Notes: generated from the sequence alone by a model not told the origin. A DNA stretch of 26,584 nucleotides from an uncultured Flavobacteriales bacterium (GCA_913047525.1 CAJWUS010000005.1:1-26584), one strand, 5' to 3'; shown: positions 14,828 through 24,819, counted from the first letter of the stretch. Translations and numbers: made by a program.

Positions 14828-16101
14828 TGTTATATTACTTATTTGACTACCTACAAGAAGCGTATAATTTTCCAGGAGCGGGCGTATTTCAATATATTTC
14901 CTTTCGTTCGGCCATGGCAGTAATCACTTCCCTTTTTGTTTCTATGGTTTTTGGTGGAAAAATCATCAATTTGATACGAGAAAAACAAATAGGGGAACAG
15001 ATAAGGGAATTGGGATTAGAAGGTGAAAAGCAGAAAAAAGGAACGCCAACAATGGGAGGATTAATCATTATTGCTGCAATCCTTATTCCTACACTACTTT
15101 TTACAAAACTTGAAAATATCTACATTATCATCATGATTATCTCTACCCTTTGGATGGGCGTAATTGGCTTTATTGACGATTATATAAAAGTGTATCGTAA
15201 AGACAAGCAGGGGTTAGCCGGACGATTCAAAATATTAGGGCAAGTTGGCTTGGGAATTATTGTAGGACTGATTATGATTTTTCATCCTGACATTACCATA
15301 AAAGAAAAGTCGGAAGGTCCTTGGGAAGCGAATTGGAATTCTAAAAACTCCCCAAACCCAGGAGATACTATTTCTATGAATGATTATACTGATGAATTTG
15401 GATTTGAGACTGAATCAAGAAAATCATCAAAAACGACTATTCCATTTGTAAAAAATAATGAATTTGATTACAAAATACTTACAAACTGGATGGGTGACAT
15501 AGCGCCAATTGCATCCATGATTTTGTTTATACTTATTGTGATTTTGATTATTACAGCAGTATCCAATGGTGCAAATATGACGGATGGTTTGGATGGTTTG
15601 ACAACAGGAACTTCCGCCATAATAGGAGCTACTATTGCGGTATTTGCTTATGTGTCTGGTAATATTATAGCAGCCGATTATCTCAATATTATGTACATCC
15701 CAAATACTGGAGAGTTAGTGATTTTCATAGCATCTTTTGTGGGGGCTTGTGTGGGATTCTTGTGGTATAACTCCTACCCAGCACAAGTGTTTATGGGTGA
15801 TACAGGAAGTTTGTCTCTCGGAGGTATAATTGCAGTAGCAGCAATCCTTATTCGAAAGGAATTATTGATACCGATTTTGTGTGGAATTTTCCTAATTGAA
15901 AATCTTTCGGTTATTCTGCAAGTAGGTTATTTCAAATATACCAAAAAGAAATATGGGCAGGGAAAAAGAATATTCAAAATGGCGCCTTTGCACCATCATT
16001 TTCAGAAGTTGGGTTATAACGAAAGTAAAATTGTTACGCGTTTTTGGATAGTAGGAATCATGTTGGCAATACTAACTATTGTGACGCTAAAATTAAGATA
16101 G
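14827..16101 (+). CDS. mraY: Phospho-N-acetylmuramoyl-pentapeptide transferase MraY
   Basis: MraY makes lipid I by moving phospho-MurNAc-pentapeptide to undecaprenyl phosphate in the inner membrane. Catalytic landmarks are present: TPTMGG (73-78), DDY (117-119) with [23 protein letters not shown] (247-258), MGDTGSL (323-329) and the HHH motif (389-391). At 424 residues it is about 60 longer than E. coli MraY. The extra length lies mainly in a hydrophilic insertion of about 155-218 between two membrane helices, rich in Asp, Asn and Ser. Such insertions occur in Bacteroidota MraY. Its stop codon directly abuts the murD start. Confidence 0.96.
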   Translation: MLYYLFDYLQEAYNFPGAGVFQYISFRSAMAVITSLFVSMVFGGKIINLIREKQIGEQIRELGLEGEKQKKGTPTMGGLIIIAAILIPTLLFTKLENIYIIIMIISTLWMGVIGFIDDYIKVYRKDKQGLAGRFKILGQVGLGIIVGLIMIFHPDITIKEKSEGPWEANWNSKNSPNPGDTISMNDYTDEFGFETESRKSSKTTIPFVKNNEFDYKILTNWMGDIAPIASMILFILIVILIITAVSNGANMTDGLDGLTTGTSAIIGATIAVFAYVSGNIIAADYLNIMYIPNTGELVIFIASFVGACVGFLWYNSYPAQVFMGDTGSLSLGGIIAVAAILIRKELLIPILCGIFLIENLSVILQVGYFKYTKKKYGQGKRIFKMAPLHHHFQKLGYNESKIVTRFWIVGIMLAILTIVTLKLR

Positions 16102-17427
16102 GTGAAAAAACAAATAGTGATTTTAGGTGCAGGGGAAAGTGGAGTGGGGGCAGCTATTTTAGCAAAAAAAAAGGGGTTGAAAGTTTTTGTTTCAGATAGT
16201 GGAATAATAACTAAGGAAAATAAAAAAGTTCTTTCAAATAATGAGATAAAATGGGAGGAAGGTAAGCACACAATGGAAAAAATTTTGCAAGCAAAAGAAG
16301 TAGTAAAAAGTCCGGGAATTCCAGACGATATAGACATCATTCAAGCCATAAAATTGGCAGGAATTTCTGTTGTTTCAGAAGTGGAGTTTGCTTTTAGATA
16401 CACTAAAGCAAAAGTGGTTGCCATAACAGGAAGCAATGGCAAAACCACTACTACTCTGCTTGTTGGCCACATCCTAAAAAAAGCAGGATTGGATGTGCTC
16501 ATAGCTGGGAATATTGGTGTTGGTTTTGCTAGAGAAATTGCAAAAAGAGATTATGATTATATCGTTTTGGAACTTAGCAGTTTTCAGTTGGATGGCATAA
16601 AGGATTTTCAACCAAATGTGGCGATTATTCTCAACATTACTCCTGATCATTTAACCCGATATGAAAATGATTTTAGCAAATATATAGCATCAAAGTTGCG
16701 TATAACAATGAATCAGCAAAAAGAGGATGTGCTTATTTATAATAGGGATAACAAACAGATAAAAGCTAACTTAAAAACAAAAGCAAAAGCGATACCAATT
16801 TCTATAAATAAACAGATAGTAGGGAATGGCGCTTTTTATAAAAACAACCAAATTAATATTAAACTAAACAACAAAAAGATGACAATTCAAGAACTAGCAT
16901 TACAAGGAAAACACAACATTTATAATTCAATGGCAGCAGCAATTGCCACAAGAGTACTGGATGTAGAAAATGATATTATCAGGCAAAGTATGTTCGATTT
17001 CCAGAACATTGAGCACCGATTGGAATATGTGCTTACTGTTCATGGAATAGATTTTATAAATGATTCAAAAGCAACTAATGTAAATGCGACTTGGTATGCT
17101 TTGGAGAACATGACAAAACCAGTTATTTGGATTGTAGGAGGAGTGGATAAAGGAAACGATTATGATGAGATTTTGGAGATAGTAAAAAGCAGGGTGAAAG
17201 CCATTATTTGTTTAGGAGAATCAACCAAGAAAATACAAAAATATTTTAACAAAATAGTGGGTAAAATTGAAACGGTAAGCAGTATGGAAGAAGCAGTAAG
17301 GTCATCCTATCAATTAGGTGATAAAGGAGATGTGGTGTTATTATCTCCAACTTGTGCAAGTTTCGATATGTTTGATAATTTCGAGCACAGAGGGCAAGAA
17401 TTCAAAAATCAGATTAGGAAATTATAA
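16102..17427 (+). CDS. murD: UDP-N-acetylmuramoylalanine-D-glutamate ligase MurD
   Basis: MurD adds D-glutamate to UDP-MurNAc-L-Ala. The 441-residue protein shows the N-terminal UDP-binding loop GAGESGVGAA (9-18), the ATP loop GSNGKTT (110-116), the middle-domain LNITPDHLTRY and the C-terminal LLSPTCASFDMFDNFEHRG typical of MurD. The start is GTG at 16102, immediately after the mraY stop; the next candidate ATG is far inside the first domain. The ATG of ftsW follows its stop without a gap. The length is normal. Confidence 0.95.
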   Translation: MKKQIVILGAGESGVGAAILAKKKGLKVFVSDSGIITKENKKVLSNNEIKWEEGKHTMEKILQAKEVVKSPGIPDDIDIIQAIKLAGISVVSEVEFAFRYTKAKVVAITGSNGKTTTTLLVGHILKKAGLDVLIAGNIGVGFAREIAKRDYDYIVLELSSFQLDGIKDFQPNVAIILNITPDHLTRYENDFSKYIASKLRITMNQQKEDVLIYNRDNKQIKANLKTKAKAIPISINKQIVGNGAFYKNNQINIKLNNKKMTIQELALQGKHNIYNSMAAAIATRVLDVENDIIRQSMFDFQNIEHRLEYVLTVHGIDFINDSKATNVNATWYALENMTKPVIWIVGGVDKGNDYDEILEIVKSRVKAIICLGESTKKIQKYFNKIVGKIETVSSMEEAVRSSYQLGDKGDVVLLSPTCASFDMFDNFEHRGQEFKNQIRKL

Positions 17428-18561
17428 ATGGATACCGTTCTAAGAAACATAAAATTAGAAGGGGACAGAACCATTTGGGTAGTGGTTTTCTTTCTGTGTA
17501 TTTTCTCGGTGATTGTAGTATATAGTGCTGTTGGCATTGGCGATATTTTTAGCCATTTACTAAAACTAAGCATTGGCATAGGAGGTATGTATGTCATTCA
17601 CAAATTAAAGTTCAAATACTTTTCTCGGCTTGGAGTTTTAGGGTTTTGGTTTTCGATTGCATTGCTTATTTTAGTGATGGTTATTGGGGTGAGTATTAAT
17701 GGGGCTTCTCGTTGGCTTTCTATTTCAGGGCAAAGGTTTCAGCCATCCGATATTGCAAAGCTTTCGATTATATTATATACGGCTAGGCAATTAAGTAAAC
17801 AAAGGAATTTTCTAGGGGAATTTAAAGGAGTAATATGGTATATTTTAATGCCAGTTCTTCTAATTTGTTTGCTGATTCTTCCTGCCAATTTTTCGACTGC
17901 TGCACTTGTTTTTGTCAATGGTTTGGTGCTGATGTTTATTGCAAAAATTAATTTGAAGTATATTTTAGGAATTGTTGGAATAGCACTTTTTGGAGGATTA
18001 TTATTATATGGCACAGCCAAGTATGTGCCCTTAATGGGGGAGATTATGCCCCGTTCCAAAACTTGGGTAAACAGAATTGATGGCTTTTTCTCCCCATCAG
18101 AAAATTATAATTTGGATGAAGGACATCAATCCTATCAAGCAAAAATAGCAATACACAATGGAGGAATATTTGGGCAAGGACCAGGGAAAAGCGTGCAAAG
18201 GTATTTTCTGTATTCTAGCCATTCTGATTTTATTTATGCCATAATGGTGGAAGAATACGGAATGATAATAGGGGCATTTTTACCAATTTTACTTTATATG
18301 ATTCTTTTTTTTAGGTCTGTAAAAATTGCAAACAGAAGTGAAAGTCAGTTTGGCGGATTAATTGCTTCTGGCTTGGCTTTTTCTTTGGTATTTCAAGCCA
18401 TGATAAACATGGCGGTTGCAGTAGGGATAATGCCGGTAACTGGGCAAACTTTGCCCTTAATTAGTATGGGTGGAACTTCCATTTTATTTACCTGCATTAC
18501 CATTGGTATTATACTTAGCGTAAGCAGGGATTCAACCGATAGAAATTATGAAGCAGTTTAG
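17428..18561 (+). CDS. ftsW: Septal peptidoglycan glycosyltransferase FtsW
   Basis: FtsW is a SEDS-family polymerase that extends septal glycan strands from lipid II and works with FtsI. The 377-residue protein has multiple membrane helices and family signatures: WLSISGQRFQPSDIAKLSI, the extracytoplasmic YQAKIAIHNGGIFGQGPGKS with YSSHSDFIYAIMVEEYG, and the final GIMPVTGQTLPLISMGGTS. The catalytic aspartate region of SEDS proteins falls in SHSDFIYA. The N-terminal cytoplasmic tail is short. The gene abuts murD and overlaps murG by 14 bp, so translation is probably coupled on both sides. Confidence 0.95.
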   Translation: MDTVLRNIKLEGDRTIWVVVFFLCIFSVIVVYSAVGIGDIFSHLLKLSIGIGGMYVIHKLKFKYFSRLGVLGFWFSIALLILVMVIGVSINGASRWLSISGQRFQPSDIAKLSIILYTARQLSKQRNFLGEFKGVIWYILMPVLLICLLILPANFSTAALVFVNGLVLMFIAKINLKYILGIVGIALFGGLLLYGTAKYVPLMGEIMPRSKTWVNRIDGFFSPSENYNLDEGHQSYQAKIAIHNGGIFGQGPGKSVQRYFLYSSHSDFIYAIMVEEYGMIIGAFLPILLYMILFFRSVKIANRSESQFGGLIASGLAFSLVFQAMINMAVAVGIMPVTGQTLPLISMGGTSILFTCITIGIILSVSRDSTDRNYEAV

Positions 18562-19651
18562 AGTAATAATAAGTGGAGGAGGAACAGGAGGGCATATTTT
18601 CCCAGCCCTTGCTATTGCAAAGGCATTAGAGAAAAAAGTGAGCAATATTGAGATTTTATTTGTTGGAGCAACAGGGAAAATGGAAATGAGTAAAATTCCA
18701 GCAGAAGGATATAAAATTAAAGGCTTATGGATAAGTGGCTTGCAAAGAAGAATTACCATTAAGAATTTATTGTTTCCATTTAAAGTAATAAGTAGTTTAC
18801 TAGGCGCCAGAAAAATAATTAAAAAATTCAATGCAGATGTTGCAATAGGAACTGGTGGATATGCAAGTGGGCCTTTACTTTATATGGCGGCAAAAAGCGG
18901 CATACCAACTTTGGTGCAAGAGCAAAATTCATATCCTGGAATTACCAATAAAGTACTTTCCAAAGTGGTAGATAAAGTCTGTGTGGCTTATGATAATATG
19001 GAACAGTTTTTTTCAAAAAATAAAATCATTTTTACGGGGAACCCGATTAGGCAAGATGTATTGGAATTTGCCAGTAAAAAACAGATGGGTATTTCTCATT
19101 TTAATTTGGAAGAGAATAAAAAAACAGTACTTGTAATTGGAGGTAGTTTAGGGGCAAGAACCATCAATGAGGCAATTGATGAAAACATATCTTTTTTTGT
19201 AGAAAACAATTTGAATTTGATTTGGCAAACGGGCATTAGCTATCAGAAAAAAGCAGAAAAAAGTGTAAGAGAAAAAGCAGTAAAGGGAATAAACGCATAT
19301 ACGTTTATAAAAGAAATGGATAAAGCTTATGGGGCAGCCGATATTATCATTTCAAGAGCTGGGGCAATTGCCATTTCTGAGCTCTGTTGTATTTCTAAGC
19401 CTACCATTTTAATTCCTTCTCCAAATGTATCTGAAGATCATCAAACAAAGAATGCACAAGCGGTCGTTAATAAAAAGGCAGCACTGCTGGTGAAAGACAA
19501 TGAGGTAGGCAGTAAATTGGTTAATTGTTTGCGGGAACTGTATGACGATACTATAATGCAGAAAGAGTTAATAAAAAACATCAAGAATTTGGCAGTAATG
19601 AATGCTGCTGACAAGATTGCAAATGAAGCATTGATTTTAAGTAAAAAATGA
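18548..19651 (+). CDS. murG: UDP-GlcNAc:lipid I N-acetylglucosaminyltransferase MurG
   Basis: MurG converts lipid I to lipid II at the inner face of the membrane. The 367-residue GT-B enzyme has GGGTGGH (10-16) at the N-terminus, GTGGYASGPLLYMA and VQEQNSYPGITNK in the acceptor half, and VIGGSLGARTIN plus SRAGAIAISE in the donor half. The UDP-GlcNAc site region continues as PSPNVSEDHQTKNA, with the DHQ-type motif common to MurG. The length is normal. It starts within the end of ftsW and overlaps murC by 4 bp (ATGA). Confidence 0.96.
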   Translation: MKQFRVIISGGGTGGHIFPALAIAKALEKKVSNIEILFVGATGKMEMSKIPAEGYKIKGLWISGLQRRITIKNLLFPFKVISSLLGARKIIKKFNADVAIGTGGYASGPLLYMAAKSGIPTLVQEQNSYPGITNKVLSKVVDKVCVAYDNMEQFFSKNKIIFTGNPIRQDVLEFASKKQMGISHFNLEENKKTVLVIGGSLGARTINEAIDENISFFVENNLNLIWQTGISYQKKAEKSVREKAVKGINAYTFIKEMDKAYGAADIIISRAGAIAISELCCISKPTILIPSPNVSEDHQTKNAQAVVNKKAALLVKDNEVGSKLVNCLRELYDDTIMQKELIKNIKNLAVMNAADKIANEALILSKK

Positions 19652-21045
19652 ATTTAGATTTATCCAAACATATTTATTTACTAGGTATAGGAGGTATAGG
19701 CATGAGTGCCTTGGCAAGGTATTTTAATGCACAAGGAATACAGGTGAGTGGCTATGATAAAAGCAAAACCACACTTACAGAAAAATTAGAAAAAGAAGGT
19801 ATTGCTATTCATTATAAAGATGATATAAGTCAGATAAGTGATGAGATAAAAGAGGCAAAATTCGCAGAGATTTTGGTGATTTACACTCCAGCTATTGATG
19901 AGAATAATACTGAATTTCGTTTTTTTAAAGAAAAAGGAATAATCCCTTTAAAGCGATCAGAAGTTTTGGGAATAATAACGCGCCAAAGTTTTACTATTGC
20001 TATTGCAGGAACCCACGGAAAAACAACAACTACTGCACTACTTACCCATATTTTGAAAAATTCTGAAATTGATTGTACTGCTTTTTTGGGTGGAGTTAGT
20101 AAGGATTTTAATAGTAACCTTATTTTAGCCGAAAAAGGAAATATTGTAATTGTGGAAGCGGATGAATACGATTGCTCTTTCCTTTCGCTTTATCCTGATG
20201 TGGCAGTTATTACTTCTATAGATGAGGACCATTTGGATATTTACGAAAATAAAAAATCATTGGAGATTGCCTTCCAAAAATTTGCTTCCCAAGTAAAACA
20301 AAAAGGATTTTTGTTGGTGCAAGCTGGCGTACAAACAGAATTTGAAAAACCAGAAAAGGGGACTTTAGTGTCCTATTCTGCCACAGAAAAGGCAGATTAT
20401 TATGCTTCCAATATTGGCATCAGCAACAATAAAACAAAATTTGATATTGGGGTTTTAGATATTCTTCCCGGGATGGCTTATGAAAAAAAGATAACCAACT
20501 TACTGATAGATATGCCAGGAAAACACAATATTGAAAATGTGTTAGCAGCATCTGCTGTGGCTTGTTTTTTGGGGGCAACTTGCGACAATGTTGAAAAAGC
20601 AATTGGTTCTTTTAAGGGGATAAAAAGAAGATTTGAAATTCATTTGCATAATGATAAGATGACATTTATTGACGATTATGCCCATCATCCTGAGGAAGTA
20701 AAAGTGACTATACAAGCTGTAAAAGAGCTGTATGAAGGAAAGAAAGTCATGGTAATTTTCCAGCCTCATTTATTTTCAAGAACACAGGACTTTGCAGATG
20801 AATTTGCCGAGAGTTTATCCCTGTCAGATGAACTTATTTTGTTAGAGATTTATCCTGCCAGAGAAAAACCAATTGATGGAGTTACCTCACAAATGTTGGC
20901 TGAGAAGTGCACTATAAAAAATGAAGTTTGTAGCAAAGAGCAAATACTAAGCGTTCTTGAAAAAAAGGATTTTGAGGTGTTACTTACAATGGGAGCAGGG
21001 GACATAAGCACAATGATTCAGCCTATAAAAGAATTTTATAACTGA
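19648..21045 (+). CDS. murC: UDP-N-acetylmuramate-L-alanine ligase MurC
   Basis: MurC adds L-alanine to UDP-MurNAc, the first peptide step. The 465-residue protein carries the N-terminal nucleotide loop GIGGIGMSAL (13-22), the ATP loop GTHGKTT (119-125), EADEYDCSFL and SIDEDHLDIY in the central domain, and DDYAHHPEEV with FQPHLFSRT in the C-terminal domain. All are typical for MurC, and the size fits. The start overlaps murG (ATGA), and its TGA shares one base with the ftsQ ATG. Confidence 0.96.
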   Translation: MNLDLSKHIYLLGIGGIGMSALARYFNAQGIQVSGYDKSKTTLTEKLEKEGIAIHYKDDISQISDEIKEAKFAEILVIYTPAIDENNTEFRFFKEKGIIPLKRSEVLGIITRQSFTIAIAGTHGKTTTTALLTHILKNSEIDCTAFLGGVSKDFNSNLILAEKGNIVIVEADEYDCSFLSLYPDVAVITSIDEDHLDIYENKKSLEIAFQKFASQVKQKGFLLVQAGVQTEFEKPEKGTLVSYSATEKADYYASNIGISNNKTKFDIGVLDILPGMAYEKKITNLLIDMPGKHNIENVLAASAVACFLGATCDNVEKAIGSFKGIKRRFEIHLHNDKMTFIDDYAHHPEEVKVTIQAVKELYEGKKVMVIFQPHLFSRTQDFADEFAESLSLSDELILLEIYPAREKPIDGVTSQMLAEKCTIKNEVCSKEQILSVLEKKDFEVLLTMGAGDISTMIQPIKEFYN

Positions 21046-21767
21046 TGAAAAAAGCATTTGAAATATTAAGCTGGCTTATGCTAATAGCTGTCATTGTATT
21101 GCTGATGGCTTTTTCGGTAAAAAACCAACAAATAGTGGAATGTCAGAAATTTGAGGTTGTGGTTGCAAGCAGTGAAAACCATTTTATAAACGATAAAATG
21201 ATTAATGAACTATTAAGCAATAAAAACTTGCATCCATTAGGGAAAATAAGAGCAGAAATAGCAATGGATGAAATTGAAAAAAGCATTGGAAATCATACCT
21301 CCATTAAAGAGGTAAATGCCTACTTTGATATTGCTGGAAATGTATTTGTTGAGATTTTACAAAGAAATCCAATAGCAAGAGTGGAAACCGAAAACAACTC
21401 CTTTTATATTGATGAAAACGGCAAGCGCATGCCACTGTCAAAAGTGTATACTGCCCGCAGGCTTGTTATTACAGGAAAAGTAAATTTTCAAGAGAAAGGA
21501 GATCTCTTTTTATTGGCTAAATTCATTAATGAGAATCCGTTTTGGAAGGCACAAATTATGCAAATTCATACAGAAGAAAATGGGGAGTTAATACTAATAC
21601 CAAGAGTTGGTTCTCAGCAAATAGTATTTGGGAAGCCGATAAATATAGCTACTAAATTCAGTAAGTTAAAATTATTTTATGAAAAAGGAATTTTAGAAAG
21701 AGGATGGAACAACTATTCACATATCAACTTAAAATTTAAAAATCAGATTGTTTGTACTAAAAAATAA
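21045..21767 (+). CDS. ftsQ: Cell division protein FtsQ
   Basis: FtsQ links the early cytoplasmic ring to periplasmic synthesis and contacts FtsL/FtsB-type proteins. The 240-residue protein is bitopic: a short basic cytoplasmic end, one membrane helix at about 8-26 (LSWLMLIAVIVLLMAFSV), then a periplasmic region. Residues about 40-115 fit a POTRA domain, including the VFVEILQRNPIARVE strand-turn common in FtsQ/DivIB. Overall identity to E. coli FtsQ is low; the place between murC and ftsA supports the name. ftsA begins 5 bp after its stop. Confidence 0.9.
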   Translation: MKKAFEILSWLMLIAVIVLLMAFSVKNQQIVECQKFEVVVASSENHFINDKMINELLSNKNLHPLGKIRAEIAMDEIEKSIGNHTSIKEVNAYFDIAGNVFVEILQRNPIARVETENNSFYIDENGKRMPLSKVYTARRLVITGKVNFQEKGDLFLLAKFINENPFWKAQIMQIHTEENGELILIPRVGSQQIVFGKPINIATKFSKLKLFYEKGILERGWNNYSHINLKFKNQIVCTKK

Positions 21768-21772
21768 AAAAT

Positions 21773-23044
21773 ATGGAAAATAATTCGCCAATAATTGTAG
21801 GACTAGATATAGGAACAACCAAAATAAGCGTGATGGTTGGCAGAAAAGACCAATTCGGAAAGTTGGAAATATTAGGAATGGGAAAAGCCATCTCAGGAGG
21901 AGTATTAAGAGGTATTGTGGCTAATATTGATAAAACCGTAGAGTCGATAAAACTGGCGGTGGAGGAAGCAGAGCAAAAATCAGGAGCCGAGATTGATGAG
22001 GTTTATATTGGAATTGCCGGTCAACATATCAAAAGTTTACAGCACAGAGGTGAAATGGTAAGAGATGATATTGAAAATGAAATTACCATTGACGATATGG
22101 AAAAGCTCAGGGAAAATATGTTCAAACTGGTTACCGTTCCTGGGGAGGAAGTAATTCATGTTATTCCCCAGGAATATACAGTGGATGGAGAAGATGGTAT
22201 ACAAAACCCTAAGGGAATGGCAGGTATTAAATTAGAGGCAAACTTCCATATTATTACGGCACAAGTTGCGGCAGTGCGCAACATTATAAGGTGTATAAAA
22301 AAAGCAGGATTAAATGCTAGGGAGCTTATTTTAGAGCCTTTCGCTTCCGCCATAGCAACCCTTGATAGTGATGAGTTAAATGAAGGAGTAGCACTAGTTG
22401 ATATTGGTGGTGGAACCACTGATGTGGCTATCTTTTTAGAGGGTATTATTCGCCATACAGCTGTAATTCCATTTGGAGGGAATATTATAACAAAGGACAT
22501 TAAAACAGGGCTATCCATTTTAGAAAAACAAGCAGAACTCTTGAAGGTGAAATTTGGTTCGGCAATGCATACATCTGATCAAGATAATGTAATGGTTTCC
22601 ATTCCAGGCTTAAGAGGTAGAGAGCCAAAGGAAATATCTACAAAAAATCTGGCAGAAATAATAGGAGCGAGAATGAAAGAGATTATCGATTTGGTATATC
22701 ATGAAATAAAAGTTTCAGGTTTTGAAAATAAACTAATGACGGGTATAGTACTAACTGGCGGTGGGGCTCAACTCAGAGCTTTGCCCCAATTGGTATCTTA
22801 CATAACAGGCAAAGATATAAGGGTAGGATTACCAAATGAGCATTTAGGAAAGGAATCGCATGGTAAGGTGACAAGCCCAATGTATTCTACAGGGGTTGGT
22901 TTGGTGCTTAAAGGATTTGAAGATTTAGAAGTGGAAGTTATTTGGCCAGATGAAACAGGCAAAAAACAGAAACCAAAAGTTGGCGGAATATTATCCAGAT
23001 TAAAAGAATTATTAGCAGAATTCTTTGAAGAAGATGTAACATAA
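21773..23044 (+). CDS. ftsA: Cell division protein FtsA
   Basis: FtsA is an actin-like ATPase that ties FtsZ filaments to the membrane. The 423-residue protein has phosphate loop 1 GLDIGTTK (10-17), phosphate loop 2 in VDIGGGTTDVAIF, and the adenosine motif GIVLTGGGAQLRALP. The end of the protein (GGILSRLKELLAEFFEE) can form an amphipathic helix like the FtsA membrane-targeting sequence. A loop around 240-280 and the tail after the adenosine motif are somewhat hydrophilic. The gap to ftsZ is 36 bp, the longest inside the cluster. Confidence 0.95.
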   Translation: MENNSPIIVGLDIGTTKISVMVGRKDQFGKLEILGMGKAISGGVLRGIVANIDKTVESIKLAVEEAEQKSGAEIDEVYIGIAGQHIKSLQHRGEMVRDDIENEITIDDMEKLRENMFKLVTVPGEEVIHVIPQEYTVDGEDGIQNPKGMAGIKLEANFHIITAQVAAVRNIIRCIKKAGLNARELILEPFASAIATLDSDELNEGVALVDIGGGTTDVAIFLEGIIRHTAVIPFGGNIITKDIKTGLSILEKQAELLKVKFGSAMHTSDQDNVMVSIPGLRGREPKEISTKNLAEIIGARMKEIIDLVYHEIKVSGFENKLMTGIVLTGGGAQLRALPQLVSYITGKDIRVGLPNEHLGKESHGKVTSPMYSTGVGLVLKGFEDLEVEVIWPDETGKKQKPKVGGILSRLKELLAEFFEEDVT

Positions 23045-23080
23045 AAAACAATCAATTATTAACTATAAAAACAATAAATC

Positions 23081-24748
23081 ATGAATGAAAAAGAAAATGT
23101 ATTCGAATTTAACCTACCGAAAAATCGGTCGTCTATTATAAAGGTGATTGGTGTTGGTGGGGGCGGAGGTAATGCCATCAATTACATGTATGAAAATGGT
23201 ATTGAGGGCGTGGACTTTGTGGTCTGTAATACCGACTCCCAAGCATTGGATGCAAGTCCAGTTCCTACAAAAATACAATTAGGAGCTGAGCTAACGGAAG
23301 GCCTTGGTGCAGGTTCAAACCCTGAGACAGGGAGAAAAGCAGCAGAAGAAAGTATTGATAAAGTAACAGAACTTTTGGATGCAAATACAAAAATGTTATT
23401 CATCACAGCCGGAATGGGAGGTGGAACCGGAACGGGTGCAGCACCTATTATTGCGGAGGTTGCTAAAGAAAAGGGCATACTTACCGTTGGGGTGGTAACC
23501 ATCCCTTTTTCAACAGAAGGAGGGAACAGACATAAATATGCTATGCAAGGGTTAAAGGAACTCAGAAAAAATGTAGATACGCTTTTGGTTATTAATAACG
23601 ACAAGCTAATTGAGATTTACGGTAACTTAACTTTTACCCAAGCTTTTGCAAAAGCCAATGAGGTGCTCAATACTGCAACCAAAGGTATTGCAGAAGTTAT
23701 ATCACAACATTTGCTGGTAAATATTGACCTTAATGATGCCAGAAGAGTATTGGAAAATAGTGGCACAGCTGTAATGGGGCAAGCAACTGCATCTGGCGAG
23801 AATAGAGCCATTGAAGCGGTAAAAGGAGCATTGGATTCTCCATTGCTTAATGATAATAACATTAAAGGAGCCAAGCAAGTGCTTTTGAAAATTGTTACTG
23901 GCGGAGGAGAGGAAGAAATAAGAATGATGGAATTATCGGATATCAAACAAAAAATTCAGGAAGCAGCTGGTTGTGAGGTAAATATTATTGAAGGTATAGG
24001 CATTGATCCTGAATTAAATGGAGAAGTGTGCGTTACCGTAATTGCCACCGGATTTAATGTAAAAGTGATAAAGGATGATGTTATCGTTACCTTAGATGGA
24101 GAGAAAAATATTGATGATGTATTAAGCCAGGAAAAAGAGGAAGTACAAGAAGTGATATCTGCTAAAACAGAGGACAAAGGGCAGCACACTATTTTTGATA
24201 ATGAAACAGAATTAGAAATGGAAGAAACGCTAAATGATCCTGAATTGGAAATAGAAGCAATAGAAAAAGAAGTAGAGATTGAGATAGAAGAACAGGAGTT
24301 GGAGCAGACAGAAGAAAAGGAATTATCAGCCGAAATAGATTTGGACTTAGAACCCCAAACAGTTGTTATTGATTTGGATGATGAAGTGGAATTACCAGGG
24401 GAATTAATCCCAACATTAAAACAAGAGGATGCAATAGAAGAAGTAGAATTGGAAATAAAAGAAGAGGCGATAAATGATGAGGAAACTCCACCGGTAAATC
24501 TGGAGACATTAACTAATAAATCCAGAGAAAGAGAAGATAGATTAAAGAATATCTCTATGAAGTTAAGAACGCCTTCTGGTTTAACTGCATTGGAAGACGA
24601 GCCAGCTTACAAACGTGATAATGTGGAATTGGAGGAAACACCACATTCTTCTGAGTCGGAAGTTTCTAAATATACTTTATCGGAAGGAGAGGATAATGAA
24701 ACGGAAATAAAACCAAATAATTCCTTTTTGCACGACAATGTAGATTAG
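23081..24748 (+). CDS. ftsZ: Cell division GTPase FtsZ with long acidic linker
   Basis: FtsZ is the tubulin-like GTPase that forms the division ring. The 555-residue protein has VIGVGGGGGNAIN (22-34), the tubulin signature GGGTGTG (113-119) and a complete globular domain to about 335. A linker of about 150 residues follows; by hand count, 48 of residues 351-470 are Asp or Glu and only 7 are Lys. The tail RTPSGLTALEDEPAYKRDNV (496-515) and the terminal NNSFLHDNVD (546-555) fit the Bacteroidota FtsZ C-terminus that would bind FtsA and other partners. The gene closes the dcw cluster and is followed by a hairpin terminator. Confidence 0.96.
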   Translation: MNEKENVFEFNLPKNRSSIIKVIGVGGGGGNAINYMYENGIEGVDFVVCNTDSQALDASPVPTKIQLGAELTEGLGAGSNPETGRKAAEESIDKVTELLDANTKMLFITAGMGGGTGTGAAPIIAEVAKEKGILTVGVVTIPFSTEGGNRHKYAMQGLKELRKNVDTLLVINNDKLIEIYGNLTFTQAFAKANEVLNTATKGIAEVISQHLLVNIDLNDARRVLENSGTAVMGQATASGENRAIEAVKGALDSPLLNDNNIKGAKQVLLKIVTGGGEEEIRMMELSDIKQKIQEAAGCEVNIIEGIGIDPELNGEVCVTVIATGFNVKVIKDDVIVTLDGEKNIDDVLSQEKEEVQEVISAKTEDKGQHTIFDNETELEMEETLNDPELEIEAIEKEVEIEIEEQELEQTEEKELSAEIDLDLEPQTVVIDLDDEVELPGELIPTLKQEDAIEEVELEIKEEAINDEETPPVNLETLTNKSREREDRLKNISMKLRTPSGLTALEDEPAYKRDNVELEETPHSSESEVSKYTLSEGEDNETEIKPNNSFLHDNVD

Positions 24749-24771
24749 TTTTTTAATAGTTTTTGATTGTT

Positions 24772-24796
24772 AAAGCCCTCTTTGGAGGGTTTTTTT
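24772..24796 (+). terminator. Rho-independent terminator of the dcw operon
   Basis: CCCTC (24776-24780) and GAGGG (24785-24789) form a stem with loop TTTG, extended by AAAG on the left pairing with the first T residues. A run of seven T follows directly. It starts 23 bp after the ftsZ stop. Confidence 0.85.
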
Positions 24797-24819
24797 ATGC
24801 AAATATTAATTATTTTTTT

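Noticed and set aside
23182..23604. 140-codon minus-strand frame opposite ftsZ
   Set aside because: It is an antisense shadow of the conserved GTPase domain with Ser/Pro-rich nonsense composition.
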